Positions 16,246 through 23,687 of a stretch of DNA of 36,414 bases are shown piece by piece. Position 1 is the first letter of the stretch, and the number at the start of each line of letters is the position of its first letter. The stretch is from positions 1-36,414 of the forward strand of contig CADAGD010000012.1 in the NCBI GenBank assembly GCA_902787375.1, given 5' to 3'. The notes below the pieces were generated by a model. The model did no database searches and had not been told where the DNA came from. It was given only the letters and a program-made list of their open reading frames with translations. The DNA comes from an uncultured Eubacteriales bacterium. GTDB taxonomy: Bacteria; Bacillota; Clostridia; Christensenellales; CAG-138. The translations under genes were made by a program, and so were the position numbers.

Positions 16246-16644
16246 TTATTGCTTCTGTTTATATACGGCTCTTATAATGCCGAATAAGCTGCCCGCCCCC
16301 CGAGGGATAACCTGAGTGACGGAAGCTTGAATCGACTCATTCTTATAAATCGGCTTGATGCAGACCGTATCCCCAATATCCGGAAGTTCTCCGTCATGGG
16401 CAAATGTCACCTCAAACTCATCGTCAGCACGATATTTGAAAAGCCGTATGACGCCGTCGGGACATTTTGAAACACAGCCCCCGCAGCCGACACAAATATC
16501 GGGATGAGCGTCCACGCATCCGTTTTCGCTGATGCTAATTGCGGAAAACCCGCATACAGACGCACATATCCCGCAGTCGCTGCGACGGCAGTCGATAAAC
16601 GCCGCTCGTCCCATCTTAATTCTATCAAGGCTTGGAAGTGCCAT
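16246..16644 (-). CDS. Small protein with two [4Fe-4S] ferredoxin motifs, function unknown
   Basis: A 132-residue cytoplasmic protein. The first cluster motif is C19-x4-C24-x2-C27-x3-C31, unusual in its x4 gap and in having Gly instead of Pro after the last Cys. The second is the standard C-x2-C-x2-C-x3-CP (within DICVGCGGCVSKCPDG). Residues ~65-132 form a separate, probably beta-rich tail with no cysteines. The start ATG 16644 follows CAGGAGG; the frame extends upstream but lacks signals. No redox partner is adjacent. It could be an electron-transfer subunit for an enzyme encoded elsewhere. Confidence 0.7.
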   Translation of the reverse strand: MALPSLDRIKMGRAAFIDCRRSDCGICASVCGFSAISISENGCVDAHPDICVGCGGCVSKCPDGVIRLFKYRADDEFEVTFAHDGELPDIGDTVCIKPIYKNESIQASVTQVIPRGAGSLFGIIRAVYKQKQ

Positions 16645-16722
16645 AATACTGACCTCCTGTTTTCGGCTTTGATATTTTAACATGTTTTTTCCAAAAAAGC
16701 CATATAAAAATATCAACTCAGA

Positions 16723-16752
16723 TTGACATTTGAGCCGTATACTTGTTATAAT
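16723..16752 (+). promoter_or_regulatory. Sigma-A promoter of the GtrB-like gene
   Basis: TTGACA (16723-16728), 18 bases, TATAAT (16747-16752) with an upstream TG (extended -10). The start codon lies 55 bases downstream. Confidence 0.85.
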
Positions 16753-16807
16753 GTAAAAAAGCACGTTCACCGCGCTTAAAATTCAATCCATACTCAGGAG
16801 GCTTCAA

Positions 16808-17740
16808 ATGAATAAAATGCTTTCGCTCATCGTACCCGTCTACAATGAGGAGGAGGTTCTTCCGATCTCCTTTGAGCAGATGGACGCTCAGATGAAGAAG
16901 CTCGGATATGATTATGAAATAATCTATGTGAATGATGGCAGCCGTGATGGTTCCATGAAGATACTTCGCAATATAGCCAAGGACAACCCCCAGGTCAAGG
17001 TTCGCTCCTTCAGCCGCAACTTCGGACACCAGACCGCCGTCACATGCGGAATGGACGCGGCTAAGGGCGATGCACTTATAATAATCGACGTCGATCTGCA
17101 GGATCCGCCCGAAGTTATAGGCGATATGGTCAAGGCTTGGGAAAACGGAGCTGATATAGCCTACGGCAAACGTCTTAAAAGGAAGGGCGAAACCATATTC
17201 AAAAAGTTTACAGCCTTCGCGTATTATCGCGTCCTTAAATCCATGAGCGCATCCGCCATTCCACTCGACACCGGTGATTTCCGTCTTATCGACCGCAAGG
17301 TAGCCGATGTGTTCCTCCGTATGCGCGAGCATAATCGTTTCCTGCGCGGCATGAGCGGCTGGATGGGCTTTGAGGCGGTTCCCATCGAGTATGTGCGCAA
17401 CGAGCGTTTTGCTGGAAAAACCAAGTACACTCTCAAAAAGATGCTCCGCCTTGCTTCCGATGGAATAGTCGGCTTCTCCGACCGTCCCCTTACCCTCTGC
17501 GGCGAGTTCGGCGGATTCCTTCTCGGCATCACAGGACTTGGGCTTATCGCTCTCATAGTTCTCGCCTGCTGCGGAATAGCCTTCCCCTCCTGGCTCTGGG
17601 CTCTGTGCGGGCTTGTGGGATTGAATGCCATAACGCTCCTGTTTATGAGCTTGCAGGGTATGTACCTCAACCGCATGTATGATGAGCTGAAGGACAGGCC
17701 TCTCTACATCGTTGCCGAAGAGCTGAATATGGATAAATAA
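16808..17740 (+). CDS. GtrB/DPM1-like polyprenyl-phosphate glycosyltransferase (GT2)
   Basis: Transfers a hexose (glucose or mannose) from a nucleotide sugar to undecaprenyl/polyprenyl phosphate at the cytoplasmic face. Residues ~6-170 form the GT2 fold with VPVYNEEE, VNDGSRDGS and the metal-binding DVDLQDPPE. The donor-loop region HNRFLRGMSGWMG follows, then KTKYTLKKM, and two C-terminal helices (~230-255 and ~262-285). The length of 310 matches the GtrB/YkcC group. AGGAGG precedes the ATG by 7 bases. It could supply the lipid-linked sugar used by GT-C enzymes such as those at the left of the window; this link is inferred, since the loci are ~13 kb apart. Confidence 0.88.
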   Translation: MNKMLSLIVPVYNEEEVLPISFEQMDAQMKKLGYDYEIIYVNDGSRDGSMKILRNIAKDNPQVKVRSFSRNFGHQTAVTCGMDAAKGDALIIIDVDLQDPPEVIGDMVKAWENGADIAYGKRLKRKGETIFKKFTAFAYYRVLKSMSASAIPLDTGDFRLIDRKVADVFLRMREHNRFLRGMSGWMGFEAVPIEYVRNERFAGKTKYTLKKMLRLASDGIVGFSDRPLTLCGEFGGFLLGITGLGLIALIVLACCGIAFPSWLWALCGLVGLNAITLLFMSLQGMYLNRMYDELKDRPLYIVAEELNMDK

Positions 17741-17781
17741 TTTTCAAACTGTTCAATCAAAGGATTCTGCATATGAATATC

Positions 17782-17817
17782 AATCCGGGCATTCACACAA
17801 GGATGCTCGGATTTTTT
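17782..17817 (+). terminator. Terminator after the GtrB-like gene
   Basis: AATCCGGGCAT (17782-17792) pairs with ATGCTCGGATT (17803-17813) over 11 bp with one G-T wobble, followed by TTTT. Confidence 0.85.
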
Positions 17818-17835
17818 AAGGGGTCAGCTATACAT

Positions 17836-18042
17836 TTATGTCTCTTCATTTTTAAACTCTATAATATCGCTTACGTTGCAATTCAGTATAATACATAGCT
17901 CGTCAATGGTCTTTGTCGTAACAGGTTTGCCATGCTTCATTCTGTGAACCGTATTTGCAGATATACCTTGCTTATAAATCAAATCATAAGTGGAAACATT
18001 CTTTTTATTCAATGTTTCCCACAACGGTCTATAACTTATCAT
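17836..18042 (-). CDS. Small XRE-family (Cro/C1) DNA-binding protein
   Basis: A 68-residue protein consisting of little more than one helix-turn-helix: STYDLIYKQGISANTVHRMKHGKPVTTKTIDELCIIL, then NVSDIIEF. This is the compact YozG-like group of repressors common in Clostridia chromosomes and mobile elements. The start ATG 18042 is preceded by GGAGGTG; a longer frame to 18093 lacks a signal. It diverges from a plus-strand promoter at 18080-18108 that carries two TTTATTGA direct repeats, a plausible operator for this protein. Target inferred. Confidence 0.8.
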   Translation of the reverse strand: MISYRPLWETLNKKNVSTYDLIYKQGISANTVHRMKHGKPVTTKTIDELCIILNCNVSDIIEFKNEET

Positions 18043-18075
18043 GTCACACCTCCGCGCACAATATATCACGTTTCT

Positions 18076-18108
18076 TTTATTGATTATGCCCAATTTATTG
18101 AGTATAAT
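18076..18108 (+). promoter_or_regulatory. Plus-strand promoter with duplicated TTTATTGA operator-like repeats
   Basis: TTGATT (18080-18085), 17 bases, TATAAT (18103-18108). Two exact TTTATTGA copies (18076-18083 and 18094-18101), 18 bases apart, overlap the -35 and abut the -10. They are well placed for repression by the adjacent XRE protein. The repeat is visible; the regulator pairing is inference. Confidence 0.5.
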
Positions 18109-18180
18109 TAACTTTAGATGACGGTGATAAATGCAATAAAGCTCTAAAACTATTAAACTTAAAAATCAGAGGAGCCACTT

Positions 18181-18225
18181 TTGCGTGTAGTGTTAAGAAA
18201 ACACAGCATGGCAAATCTTAATTGA
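18181..18225 (+). CDS. Possible 14-residue leader peptide
   Basis: A TTG codon follows GAGGAG by 7 bases and opens a 14-codon frame (MRVVLRKHSMANLN) ending in TGA. It is downstream of the 18080-18108 promoter. Nothing beyond the ribosome binding site supports translation. Confidence 0.2.
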   Translation: MRVVLRKHSMANLN

Positions 18226-18336
18226 AAGTTAATGGCTAAAACAACATTTTCTTGATACGTTAGTTAATTATTATCTACGTTGAATTTATGTCCTTGCTAT
18301 TAAGGATGTAAAAATATTATTTCTCAGGAGGCAACT

Positions 18337-18477
18337 ATGAAACATTTTCAATCAGCTCTTGCCATTGTAATAGCATTGCATAGCCGTTATCAAACTCATC
18401 AAGCAACAGACCGCCGACTTGATTGCCGGCGGTCATCTCTTTATGGCATGTTGAAAAAGTCTCCTTTGATAATGTAA
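18337..18477 (+). CDS. Possible 46-residue small protein, unknown
   Basis: An ATG lies 5 bases after CAGGAGG and opens a 46-codon frame. The N-terminus (MKHFQSALAIVIALHS) has a short hydrophobic stretch, and the remainder is Arg-rich and contains a hairpin (GACCGCCG 18409-18416 / CGGCGGTC 18427-18434). It does not look like any family I know. It could be a small membrane peptide, a remnant of a longer gene, or fortuitous. The strong ribosome binding site is the main argument. The rest of the 18094-18527 spacer holds only the promoter, the 14-codon frame and hairpins. Confidence 0.3.
   Translation: MKHFQSALAIVIALHSRYQTHQATDRRLDCRRSSLYGMLKKSPLIM
18409..18434 (+). other. GC-rich hairpin inside the small frame
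   Basis: An 8-bp perfect stem GACCGCCG/CGGCGGTC with a 10-base loop. A short CTCTTT stretch follows instead of a real T tract. It may end or stabilise the transcript from 18108. Confidence 0.4.
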
Positions 18478-18523
18478 AGCAAAACAGGTGCGAAAAGGAT
18501 TCTCCAAAATCGCGCCTGTTTTG
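18472..18523 (-). terminator. Terminator of spoIIP
   Basis: On the minus strand, CAAAACAGGCGCG and CGCACCTGTTTTG form a 13-bp stem (18480-18492 / 18511-18523, one G-T wobble) with a T-rich distal end (TTTTGCTTT). It begins 5 bases after the spoIIP stop. Confidence 0.75.
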
Positions 18524-18527
18524 CAGC

Positions 18528-19538
18528 TCACTCTCCCAGTCCCGCTATTGCTTTCGCAAGATAGTACATGGAGTTTTTAGCCTGTTGAAGCGTGTTTCCG
18601 TTATGCCCCACCTCCACAAGCAGGCATTTATCGGACATCTGCTGATTGTACTTTCCGGATTTGACGTTTATATTGCGCATGAATCTTTCGTTATATGACA
18701 GGAGCGTTTCCGTCAGGCGTGCCGCGAGGGCATAATTGGATTCAAAATCCGGCATATCATTCACGGTATCAGGGTTCTCCGAAGGAGCGTACTGTGAGCT
18801 TTTGCCGCTCTTGCCCGTCCCTACAACAAACATCATACGCGCACACTCAATGCCATCGACGGTAACAAAGTCGTTTTCATATCCTGTATCGGCGACACCG
18901 TCCCTGTGAATATCAATAAACATATTGATGGACGGATACTCCTGCTTGTACTTGCGCATTGTTTCCAACGACCTTGAGTATGCTGTCGTGATAAGGGGCT
19001 TCTCATGCTGTTCCGATGCGTGTATGGCTATTATGCCGTACTTCTCACGCAGGATACGGCAAAGCTCCTCGCCAACGGCATATACATTGTATCGTTCATC
19101 CTCAGTACGGCAGTTTCCGCTCTCTATATAGTCCGAGTTTTCCTCCTTGCGGTAAGCCTCCGTGTCATGTGTATGGTAAATCAAAATGCTCGGTTCGCTT
19201 CCCGCAAGGGACATTATCTCGCTGCTCTTTTCGATGCCTATAAGCCTAATAAGAACATCCGAGCCGACGTCATCATCCACATCGGCAAGCTGGATATATA
19301 CATATGGATCTTTCGTCGCTTCGGCAGCGGTTTTTCCCTTGCCGTCATTAAGCATGTCCGCAGCAACAAGGGGCTGCGCAACAGCATATACAAGCTCAAG
19401 CATAGACTTGGGAAGGCTTGCGGACAAAAGCAGGGCAAGCATAATTATAAGAGCTGCCATAAGCGACGATGAGTTATCTATGAGCCTTCGCAGCTCCTCC
19501 GTTTCGCCCTTGATACCGTCTTTCGTATTCTTTTTCAC
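18528..19538 (-). CDS. spoIIP: Stage II sporulation protein P, peptidoglycan hydrolase
   Basis: SpoIIP is the amidase/endopeptidase of the SpoIID-SpoIIM-SpoIIP complex that remodels peptidoglycan during engulfment of the forespore. The 336 residues contain a transmembrane segment near 30-50 (SSSLMAALIIMLALLLSA) and then the extracytoplasmic catalytic domain. Its zinc-ligand motifs are ILIYHTHDTEAY, FIDIHRDG and LLVEVGHNGNT. The start is GTG 19538, 10 bases after GAGGAGG. The frame opens to 19676 but that part has no ribosome binding site. gpr, the frequent upstream neighbour, is absent here; a terminator follows. Confidence 0.93.
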   Translation of the reverse strand: MKKNTKDGIKGETEELRRLIDNSSSLMAALIIMLALLLSASLPKSMLELVYAVAQPLVAADMLNDGKGKTAAEATKDPYVYIQLADVDDDVGSDVLIRLIGIEKSSEIMSLAGSEPSILIYHTHDTEAYRKEENSDYIESGNCRTEDERYNVYAVGEELCRILREKYGIIAIHASEQHEKPLITTAYSRSLETMRKYKQEYPSINMFIDIHRDGVADTGYENDFVTVDGIECARMMFVVGTGKSGKSSQYAPSENPDTVNDMPDFESNYALAARLTETLLSYNERFMRNINVKSGKYNQQMSDKCLLVEVGHNGNTLQQAKNSMYYLAKAIAGLGE

Positions 19539-19571
19539 ATTAACACTTCCTCCTCTGTGTTTGCCTGTGAT

Positions 19572-19598
19572 ATAATATGAGCCTGTCATGAGCTTTAT
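19572..19598 (-). promoter_or_regulatory. Possible sigma-E-like promoter of spoIIP
   Basis: On the minus strand CATATTAT (19572-19579) is preceded by an ATA element 16 bases upstream (19596-19598), loosely like the sigma-E pattern (ATA, 16-18 bases, CATACAnT). Sigma-E control of spoIIP is established in Bacillus. The match here is partial. Confidence 0.3.
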
Positions 19599-19709
19599 TA
19601 CATGGGCGTTTAAGGCTTTCAATACGGTAAATTCATTTTTAAAACGCCTCATTACCGCAAACAGACCTTCAATCAATTAAAAAAACAGCATATTAAGGCA
19701 AAAATGCTC

Positions 19710-19738
19710 TTGTTTCATCGACGATAAAGTGTTATAAT
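19710..19738 (+). promoter_or_regulatory. Promoter of the peptidase-efp operon
   Basis: TTGTTT (19710-19715), 17 bases, TATAAT (19733-19738) with an upstream TG giving an extended -10. It is 84 bases ahead of the start codon of the Xaa-Pro peptidase. Confidence 0.65.
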
Positions 19739-19821
19739 GTATTGTTGTTGAGGAGCAACGGTTTCCTCGCAGCGGATAATGCTTGATAATTGCAGCCATA
19801 TATGGCAGAAGGGGGTTTTTT

Positions 19822-20892
19822 ATGTTGCTTAAAAGATGTGAAAGGTTGATGGACATACTTGAGAAGCATGGCATCGACGGCGCACTTATTACATCGAAAA
19901 CCAATATACGCTATTTTTCCAATTTCACAAGCGATGAGGCAGTTCTGATAGTATCAAGGAACGGTCGCTCGTTGCTTACAGACTTCCGATACACGATTCA
20001 GGCAAAGGAGCAATGCGGCTCTGCCATTGATGTCATAGAGGTTTCTCGCGCCATCGCAACGGATGAGATAACGGCTGCCCTTACCCGTATGGGTGTTAAA
20101 AGATGTGCATTCGAAGACGGTTATTTGACCGTTCGCGCATTCAACAGCTACAAGGATCTGCCCGTTGAGCTTGTCCCCATGACGCCCGATATTGACAGGT
20201 GCAGGCTTGTCAAGGATGGTTATGAAATCGAGTGCCTGAAAAAAGCTCAGTCAATAGCCGATGCTGCGTTTGCGGAGCTTATAACCAAAATACATGAAGG
20301 CATGACCGAGAAGGAAGTCGCAAACGAGTTGGATTACCTGCTGCGCGTTCACGGAGCGGAGGAAAACTCCTTTGACACCATAGTGGGCTCCGGCCCCAAC
20401 GGTGCGCTCTGCCATGCAACGCCCGGCGCAAGAAAGCTCCAAAAGGGCGATCTGGTAGTCATTGACTTCGGATGCAAATATATGGGTTACTGCTCCGACA
20501 TGACGAGAACAATAGCCATCGGTGAACCATGCGACGAGTTAAAGCGTATTTATGACATTGTCCTCAAGGCTCAGCTCACCGCGCTTGATAAGCTTCATCC
20601 GAATATGTCCGCAAAAGAGCTTGACGGGGTCGCCCGCGACATAATAACTCAGGAGAGCTATGGCGAATGCTTCGGCCACTCCCTCGGTCACGGCTTCGGA
20701 TTGGATATACATGAGGCTCCTTACGCAAGCACAAGGTCGCAGGATACGCTTGTTCCGGGTTCAACGATAACAGTAGAACCGGGAATATATGTCGAGGGAC
20801 TTGGCGGCGTCCGTATAGAGGACGATTGCGTTTTGACGGAGGACGGTTTTATAAACCTCGCTTCCACAACAAAGCAGCTTATAATTATTTGA
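19822..20892 (+). CDS. Xaa-Pro aminopeptidase/dipeptidase (M24B)
   Basis: A 356-residue metallopeptidase that releases residues N-terminal to proline. Residues ~1-125 form the creatinase N-terminal domain (LITSKTNIRYFSNFTSDEA). Residues ~130-350 are the pita-bread catalytic domain, with metal ligands Asp in VIDFGCKY and CSDMTRTI, His in GHSLGHGFGLDIHEAP, and Glu in VEPGIYVEG and VRIEDD. The start is ATG 19822 after AGAAGGGGG; the upstream in-frame ATG has no ribosome binding site. efp follows 64 bases later, the usual pepP/pepQ-efp pairing in Firmicutes, where such peptidases and EF-P both concern proline-containing peptides. Confidence 0.92.
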   Translation: MLLKRCERLMDILEKHGIDGALITSKTNIRYFSNFTSDEAVLIVSRNGRSLLTDFRYTIQAKEQCGSAIDVIEVSRAIATDEITAALTRMGVKRCAFEDGYLTVRAFNSYKDLPVELVPMTPDIDRCRLVKDGYEIECLKKAQSIADAAFAELITKIHEGMTEKEVANELDYLLRVHGAEENSFDTIVGSGPNGALCHATPGARKLQKGDLVVIDFGCKYMGYCSDMTRTIAIGEPCDELKRIYDIVLKAQLTALDKLHPNMSAKELDGVARDIITQESYGECFGHSLGHGFGLDIHEAPYASTRSQDTLVPGSTITVEPGIYVEGLGGVRIEDDCVLTEDGFINLASTTKQLIII

Positions 20893-20956
20893 CCTAACGC
20901 GGGGATCTCCGCTTCGGTATAAAGCAAATTTCTAATACATTATCTGGAGGTATTCT

Positions 20957-21514
20957 ATGATTTTAGCAGGCGATTTTCGCAAGGGTGTCACCGTTGAAAT
21001 AGACGGTCAGGTTTGGTCTATAGCTGATTTCCAGCACGTTAAGCCCGGTAAGGGTGCTGCATTCGTTCGTACACGTCTTAAGAACGTCATGACGGGTGCT
21101 GTTCTTGAGAAGACATTCTCCCCCACCGACAAGTATCCCACAGCTCATATCGAGACTCGTGAGATGCAGTATCTCTATAATGACGGCGATCTTTACACAT
21201 TCATGGATGTTGAGAATTATGAGCAGCTCGAACTTAACCACGATCAGGTTGAGGATGCTATCAACTTCATAGTTGAGAACATGAACGTTACAATCCGCTT
21301 CTACAAGGGCAAGGCCTTCTCCGTTGCGGCTCCCAACTTCGTTGAGCTTACCATAACAGAGTGCGAACCCGGCGTCAGGGGCGATACAGCCACCAACGTC
21401 ACAAAGCAGGCTGTCGTCGAGACAGGCTATACCGTAAACGTGCCTCTCTTCGTCAACGAGGGCGACCGCATAAGGATTGATACCCGTACCGGCGAGTACA
21501 TGGAGCGTTGCTGA
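20957..21514 (+). CDS. efp: Translation elongation factor P
   Basis: EF-P binds between the ribosomal P and E sites and relieves stalling at polyproline. The 185 residues contain three beta-barrel domains: KOW-like (~1-63), OB (~66-125) and the C-terminal OB, ending in the signature [13 protein letters not shown]. Lys32 in KPGKGAA sits at the position modified in Bacillus EF-P (5-aminopentanol) and related bacteria. TGGAGG lies 9 bases before the ATG. The stop codon overlaps the start of the next gene by one base. The window itself encodes a Pro-rich surface protein (8585-10126) whose TPKP linker could depend on EF-P. Confidence 0.97.
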   Translation: MILAGDFRKGVTVEIDGQVWSIADFQHVKPGKGAAFVRTRLKNVMTGAVLEKTFSPTDKYPTAHIETREMQYLYNDGDLYTFMDVENYEQLELNHDQVEDAINFIVENMNVTIRFYKGKAFSVAAPNFVELTITECEPGVRGDTATNVTKQAVVETGYTVNVPLFVNEGDRIRIDTRTGEYMERC

Positions 21515-21888
21515 TGAAGGATAAGATCGCATACCTTCGCGGACTTATGGACGGTATGAAGCTTGCCGACGACGATAACACCAAGCTCATGCGCGCCATT
21601 GCCGATTGTCTTGACTCCATTGCCGACAGTATCGAAACCGAATCAGCAAGAGTCGATGTTATCGAGAGCAGTATTGACGAGATAAATGACGATATTGATG
21701 ATCTTGACGAGGTTCTCGGTTTCCTTATTGAGGACGAGGATGAGGATGATGAATCCGATTGGGAAGATGATTTTGATTTTTTCACTTGCCCCAACTGCGG
21801 TGAAGTCGTTCCGCTTGAGGAGGATATGATTACGGCAGGATCCGATCCCATTTGCCCCAACTGTAATGCTCATCTCTTCGGAGAATGA
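21514..21888 (+). CDS. CD1247-like acidic protein with C-terminal zinc ribbon
   Basis: A 124-residue protein. Residues 1-70 are helical and heptad-like ([29 protein letters not shown]), resembling the CD1247 N-terminal domain family found beside efp in many Clostridia. A very acidic stretch follows (~75-90), then a zinc ribbon with CPNCGE and CPNCNAHLF. The function is unknown. The ATG overlaps the efp TGA (TGATG), so the protein is translationally coupled to EF-P. The zinc-ribbon architecture suggests nucleic-acid or protein binding. The family is recognised by pattern. Confidence 0.75.
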   Translation: MKDKIAYLRGLMDGMKLADDDNTKLMRAIADCLDSIADSIETESARVDVIESSIDEINDDIDDLDEVLGFLIEDEDEDDESDWEDDFDFFTCPNCGEVVPLEEDMITAGSDPICPNCNAHLFGE

Positions 21889-21895
21889 ATTCAGC

Positions 21896-21929
21896 AAAAA
21901 CGGGCTTCCCATCAGGGAGGCCCGTTTTT
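21896..21929 (+). terminator. Terminator of the peptidase-efp-CD1247 operon
   Basis: AAAAACGGGCTTCCC (21896-21910) pairs with GGGAGGCCCGTTTTT (21915-21929) over 15 bp with one wobble and a 4-base loop, ending in a T tract. It is a strong and potentially bidirectional terminator. Confidence 0.95.
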
Positions 21930-21983
21930 AAGCCGTTTTTTCAAAAAAACTTCAAAAAACAGATTTGGAGGATGCGTTATTTA

Positions 21984-22001
21984 ATGCGCAGTAAAATATG
22001 A
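21984..22001 (+). CDS. Possible 5-codon upstream frame coupled to the SulP gene
   Basis: TTTGGAGG at 21964-21971 is too far (26 bases) from the SulP ATG, but suits an ATG at 21984. That ATG opens MRSKI and ends in a TGA overlapping the SulP start (ATGA). A second in-frame ATG at 21972 abuts the binding site. Translation may reinitiate at the transporter start. Confidence 0.3.
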   Translation: MRSKI

Positions 22002-23674
22002 AACTGTTTCAGCCTAAATTTTTTTCATGTTTAAAAGCCTATAATGGTTCAAAACTCATAAACGATATTATTGCAGGCATAATAGTTGCCATAATAGCAC
22101 TTCCACTCTCCATTGCTCTCGCAATAGCGTCCGGCGTTTCTCCTGAGCAGGGACTCTATACCGCTATAATCGCTGGATTTATAATAGCGTTCCTTGGCGG
22201 AAGCAAGGTCAATATTTCGGGCCCCACCGCTGCTTTTGCCGCCATAGTCGCCGGAATAGTTGCACAGCATGGCCTTTCGGGGCTGATTGTCGCAACCATT
22301 TTCGCCGGCATAATACTCATACTCATGGGCGTCTTCCGCGTAGGCGCGCTTATAAAATACATCCCAATGACAATAACCGTGGGCTTTACAGCAGGAATTG
22401 CCGTTACAATAATAATCGGACAGCTCAAGGATTTCCTTGGTCTGACATTTGCTCCGGGTACCAACGCCATTGAAACGATGGACAAGGTCAAAGCCGTCTT
22501 TTCATCGCTTGCAACGACAAATATAAACGCCCTCATTGTCGGCGTCATCGGCATGGCTGTATTGATACTTTTCCCGCTCTTGGGAAAAGCCAAATGTGGA
22601 ATATTCTCAAAGATATGCTCTAAGATTCCCGCATCCATAGTTGCGGTTATAGTGGGAACACTCCTTGTTCAGTTGACATCACTTGACGTCAACACCATCG
22701 GGACGCTGTATCCCAATCTGTCGTCCGGCTTTCCTTCCCCCTCCTTCCCCTCTATCACATTTGACACGGTTCGCGCCGTAGCTCCGAGCGCGTTTACAAT
22801 AGCCATACTTGCCGCCATAGAGAGCTTGCTCTCCTGTGTTGTATCCGACGGCATGATAAATGATCGTCATAACTCCAATACGGAGCTTATAGCCCTCGGT
22901 ATAGGAAACATTGCCTCCGGCATATTCGGAGGTATCCCCGCAACCGGAGCTATTGCACGAACTGCCGCGAATGTCAAAAACGGCGGTCGTTCACCCGTCA
23001 GCGGCATGGTTCACGCAGTAGTTCTGCTGATGTTCCTGCTCGTGCTGATGCCTCTTGCAAAGCTCATTCCCATGCCAATAATTGCCGCCATACTGTTCAT
23101 GGTCGCTTACAACATGAGCGGCTGGAGGCATTTCATAAGAGTATGCCGCCAGTCCCCCAAGAGCGATATTATTGTAATGGTAACGACGTTTGTTCTGACA
23201 GTCGTATTCGACCTCGTTGTTGCAATAATAGTCGGACTGCTCCTTGCCTTCGTACTCTTTATGAAGCGCATGTCCGAAGTCACTTCCATTAGACGCTGGG
23301 ACGACAAGAGTATCGTATCCGATGTGAAAGCAAAGGAGATTCCTTTGCACACATTGATATACGAGTATAACGGCCCCATGTTCTTTGCTGGAGCGGACAA
23401 GATACTTGACTTTGCAATAGAGAATGATACACGTTCCATGATACTTCGCATGGGAGGCGTTACATCCATTGATGCGTCCGCTATGGAAAACCTCGAATTC
23501 CTGAACTCAAGCTGTAAAAAGCAGAACGTAAGGCTGATTTTCTCGCATGTTCGTGAGCAGCCGATGTCCGTTATGAAAAAGGCGGGGTTCATTAAAGCGG
23601 TTGGCTCGGAAAACTTCGTTCCGGATATCGACGACGCGCTGAGATTAGCCAAGAACGAGGCTGAAAAACAGTAA
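21998..23674 (+). CDS. SulP-family inorganic anion transporter with STAS domain
   Basis: A 558-residue membrane transporter of the SLC26/SulP family (sulfate, bicarbonate or dicarboxylate; substrate not predictable here). Residues ~18-415 contain the 14-helix transport core, with the early motif PLSIALAIASGVSPEQGLYT, GPTAAFAAIV and the signature SVVSD-like block ESLLSCVVSDGMINDRHNSN. Residues ~440-550 form the cytoplasmic STAS domain, with RMGGVTSIDASAMENL carrying the Asp-Ala-Ser-Ala motif typical of STAS. In-frame stop TAA lies directly upstream, so ATG 21998 is the earliest start. It has no ribosome binding site of its own at normal distance. Confidence 0.92.
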   Translation: MKLFQPKFFSCLKAYNGSKLINDIIAGIIVAIIALPLSIALAIASGVSPEQGLYTAIIAGFIIAFLGGSKVNISGPTAAFAAIVAGIVAQHGLSGLIVATIFAGIILILMGVFRVGALIKYIPMTITVGFTAGIAVTIIIGQLKDFLGLTFAPGTNAIETMDKVKAVFSSLATTNINALIVGVIGMAVLILFPLLGKAKCGIFSKICSKIPASIVAVIVGTLLVQLTSLDVNTIGTLYPNLSSGFPSPSFPSITFDTVRAVAPSAFTIAILAAIESLLSCVVSDGMINDRHNSNTELIALGIGNIASGIFGGIPATGAIARTAANVKNGGRSPVSGMVHAVVLLMFLLVLMPLAKLIPMPIIAAILFMVAYNMSGWRHFIRVCRQSPKSDIIVMVTTFVLTVVFDLVVAIIVGLLLAFVLFMKRMSEVTSIRRWDDKSIVSDVKAKEIPLHTLIYEYNGPMFFAGADKILDFAIENDTRSMILRMGGVTSIDASAMENLEFLNSSCKKQNVRLIFSHVREQPMSVMKKAGFIKAVGSENFVPDIDDALRLAKNEAEKQ

Positions 23675-23687
23675 ACGGTTGATTCTT

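Noticed and set aside
18094-18527. Insertion-sequence remnant
   Set aside because: I found no terminal inverted repeats, target duplication or transposase motifs.
20963-21532. 189-codon minus-strand open frame
   Set aside because: It is an antisense shadow of efp.
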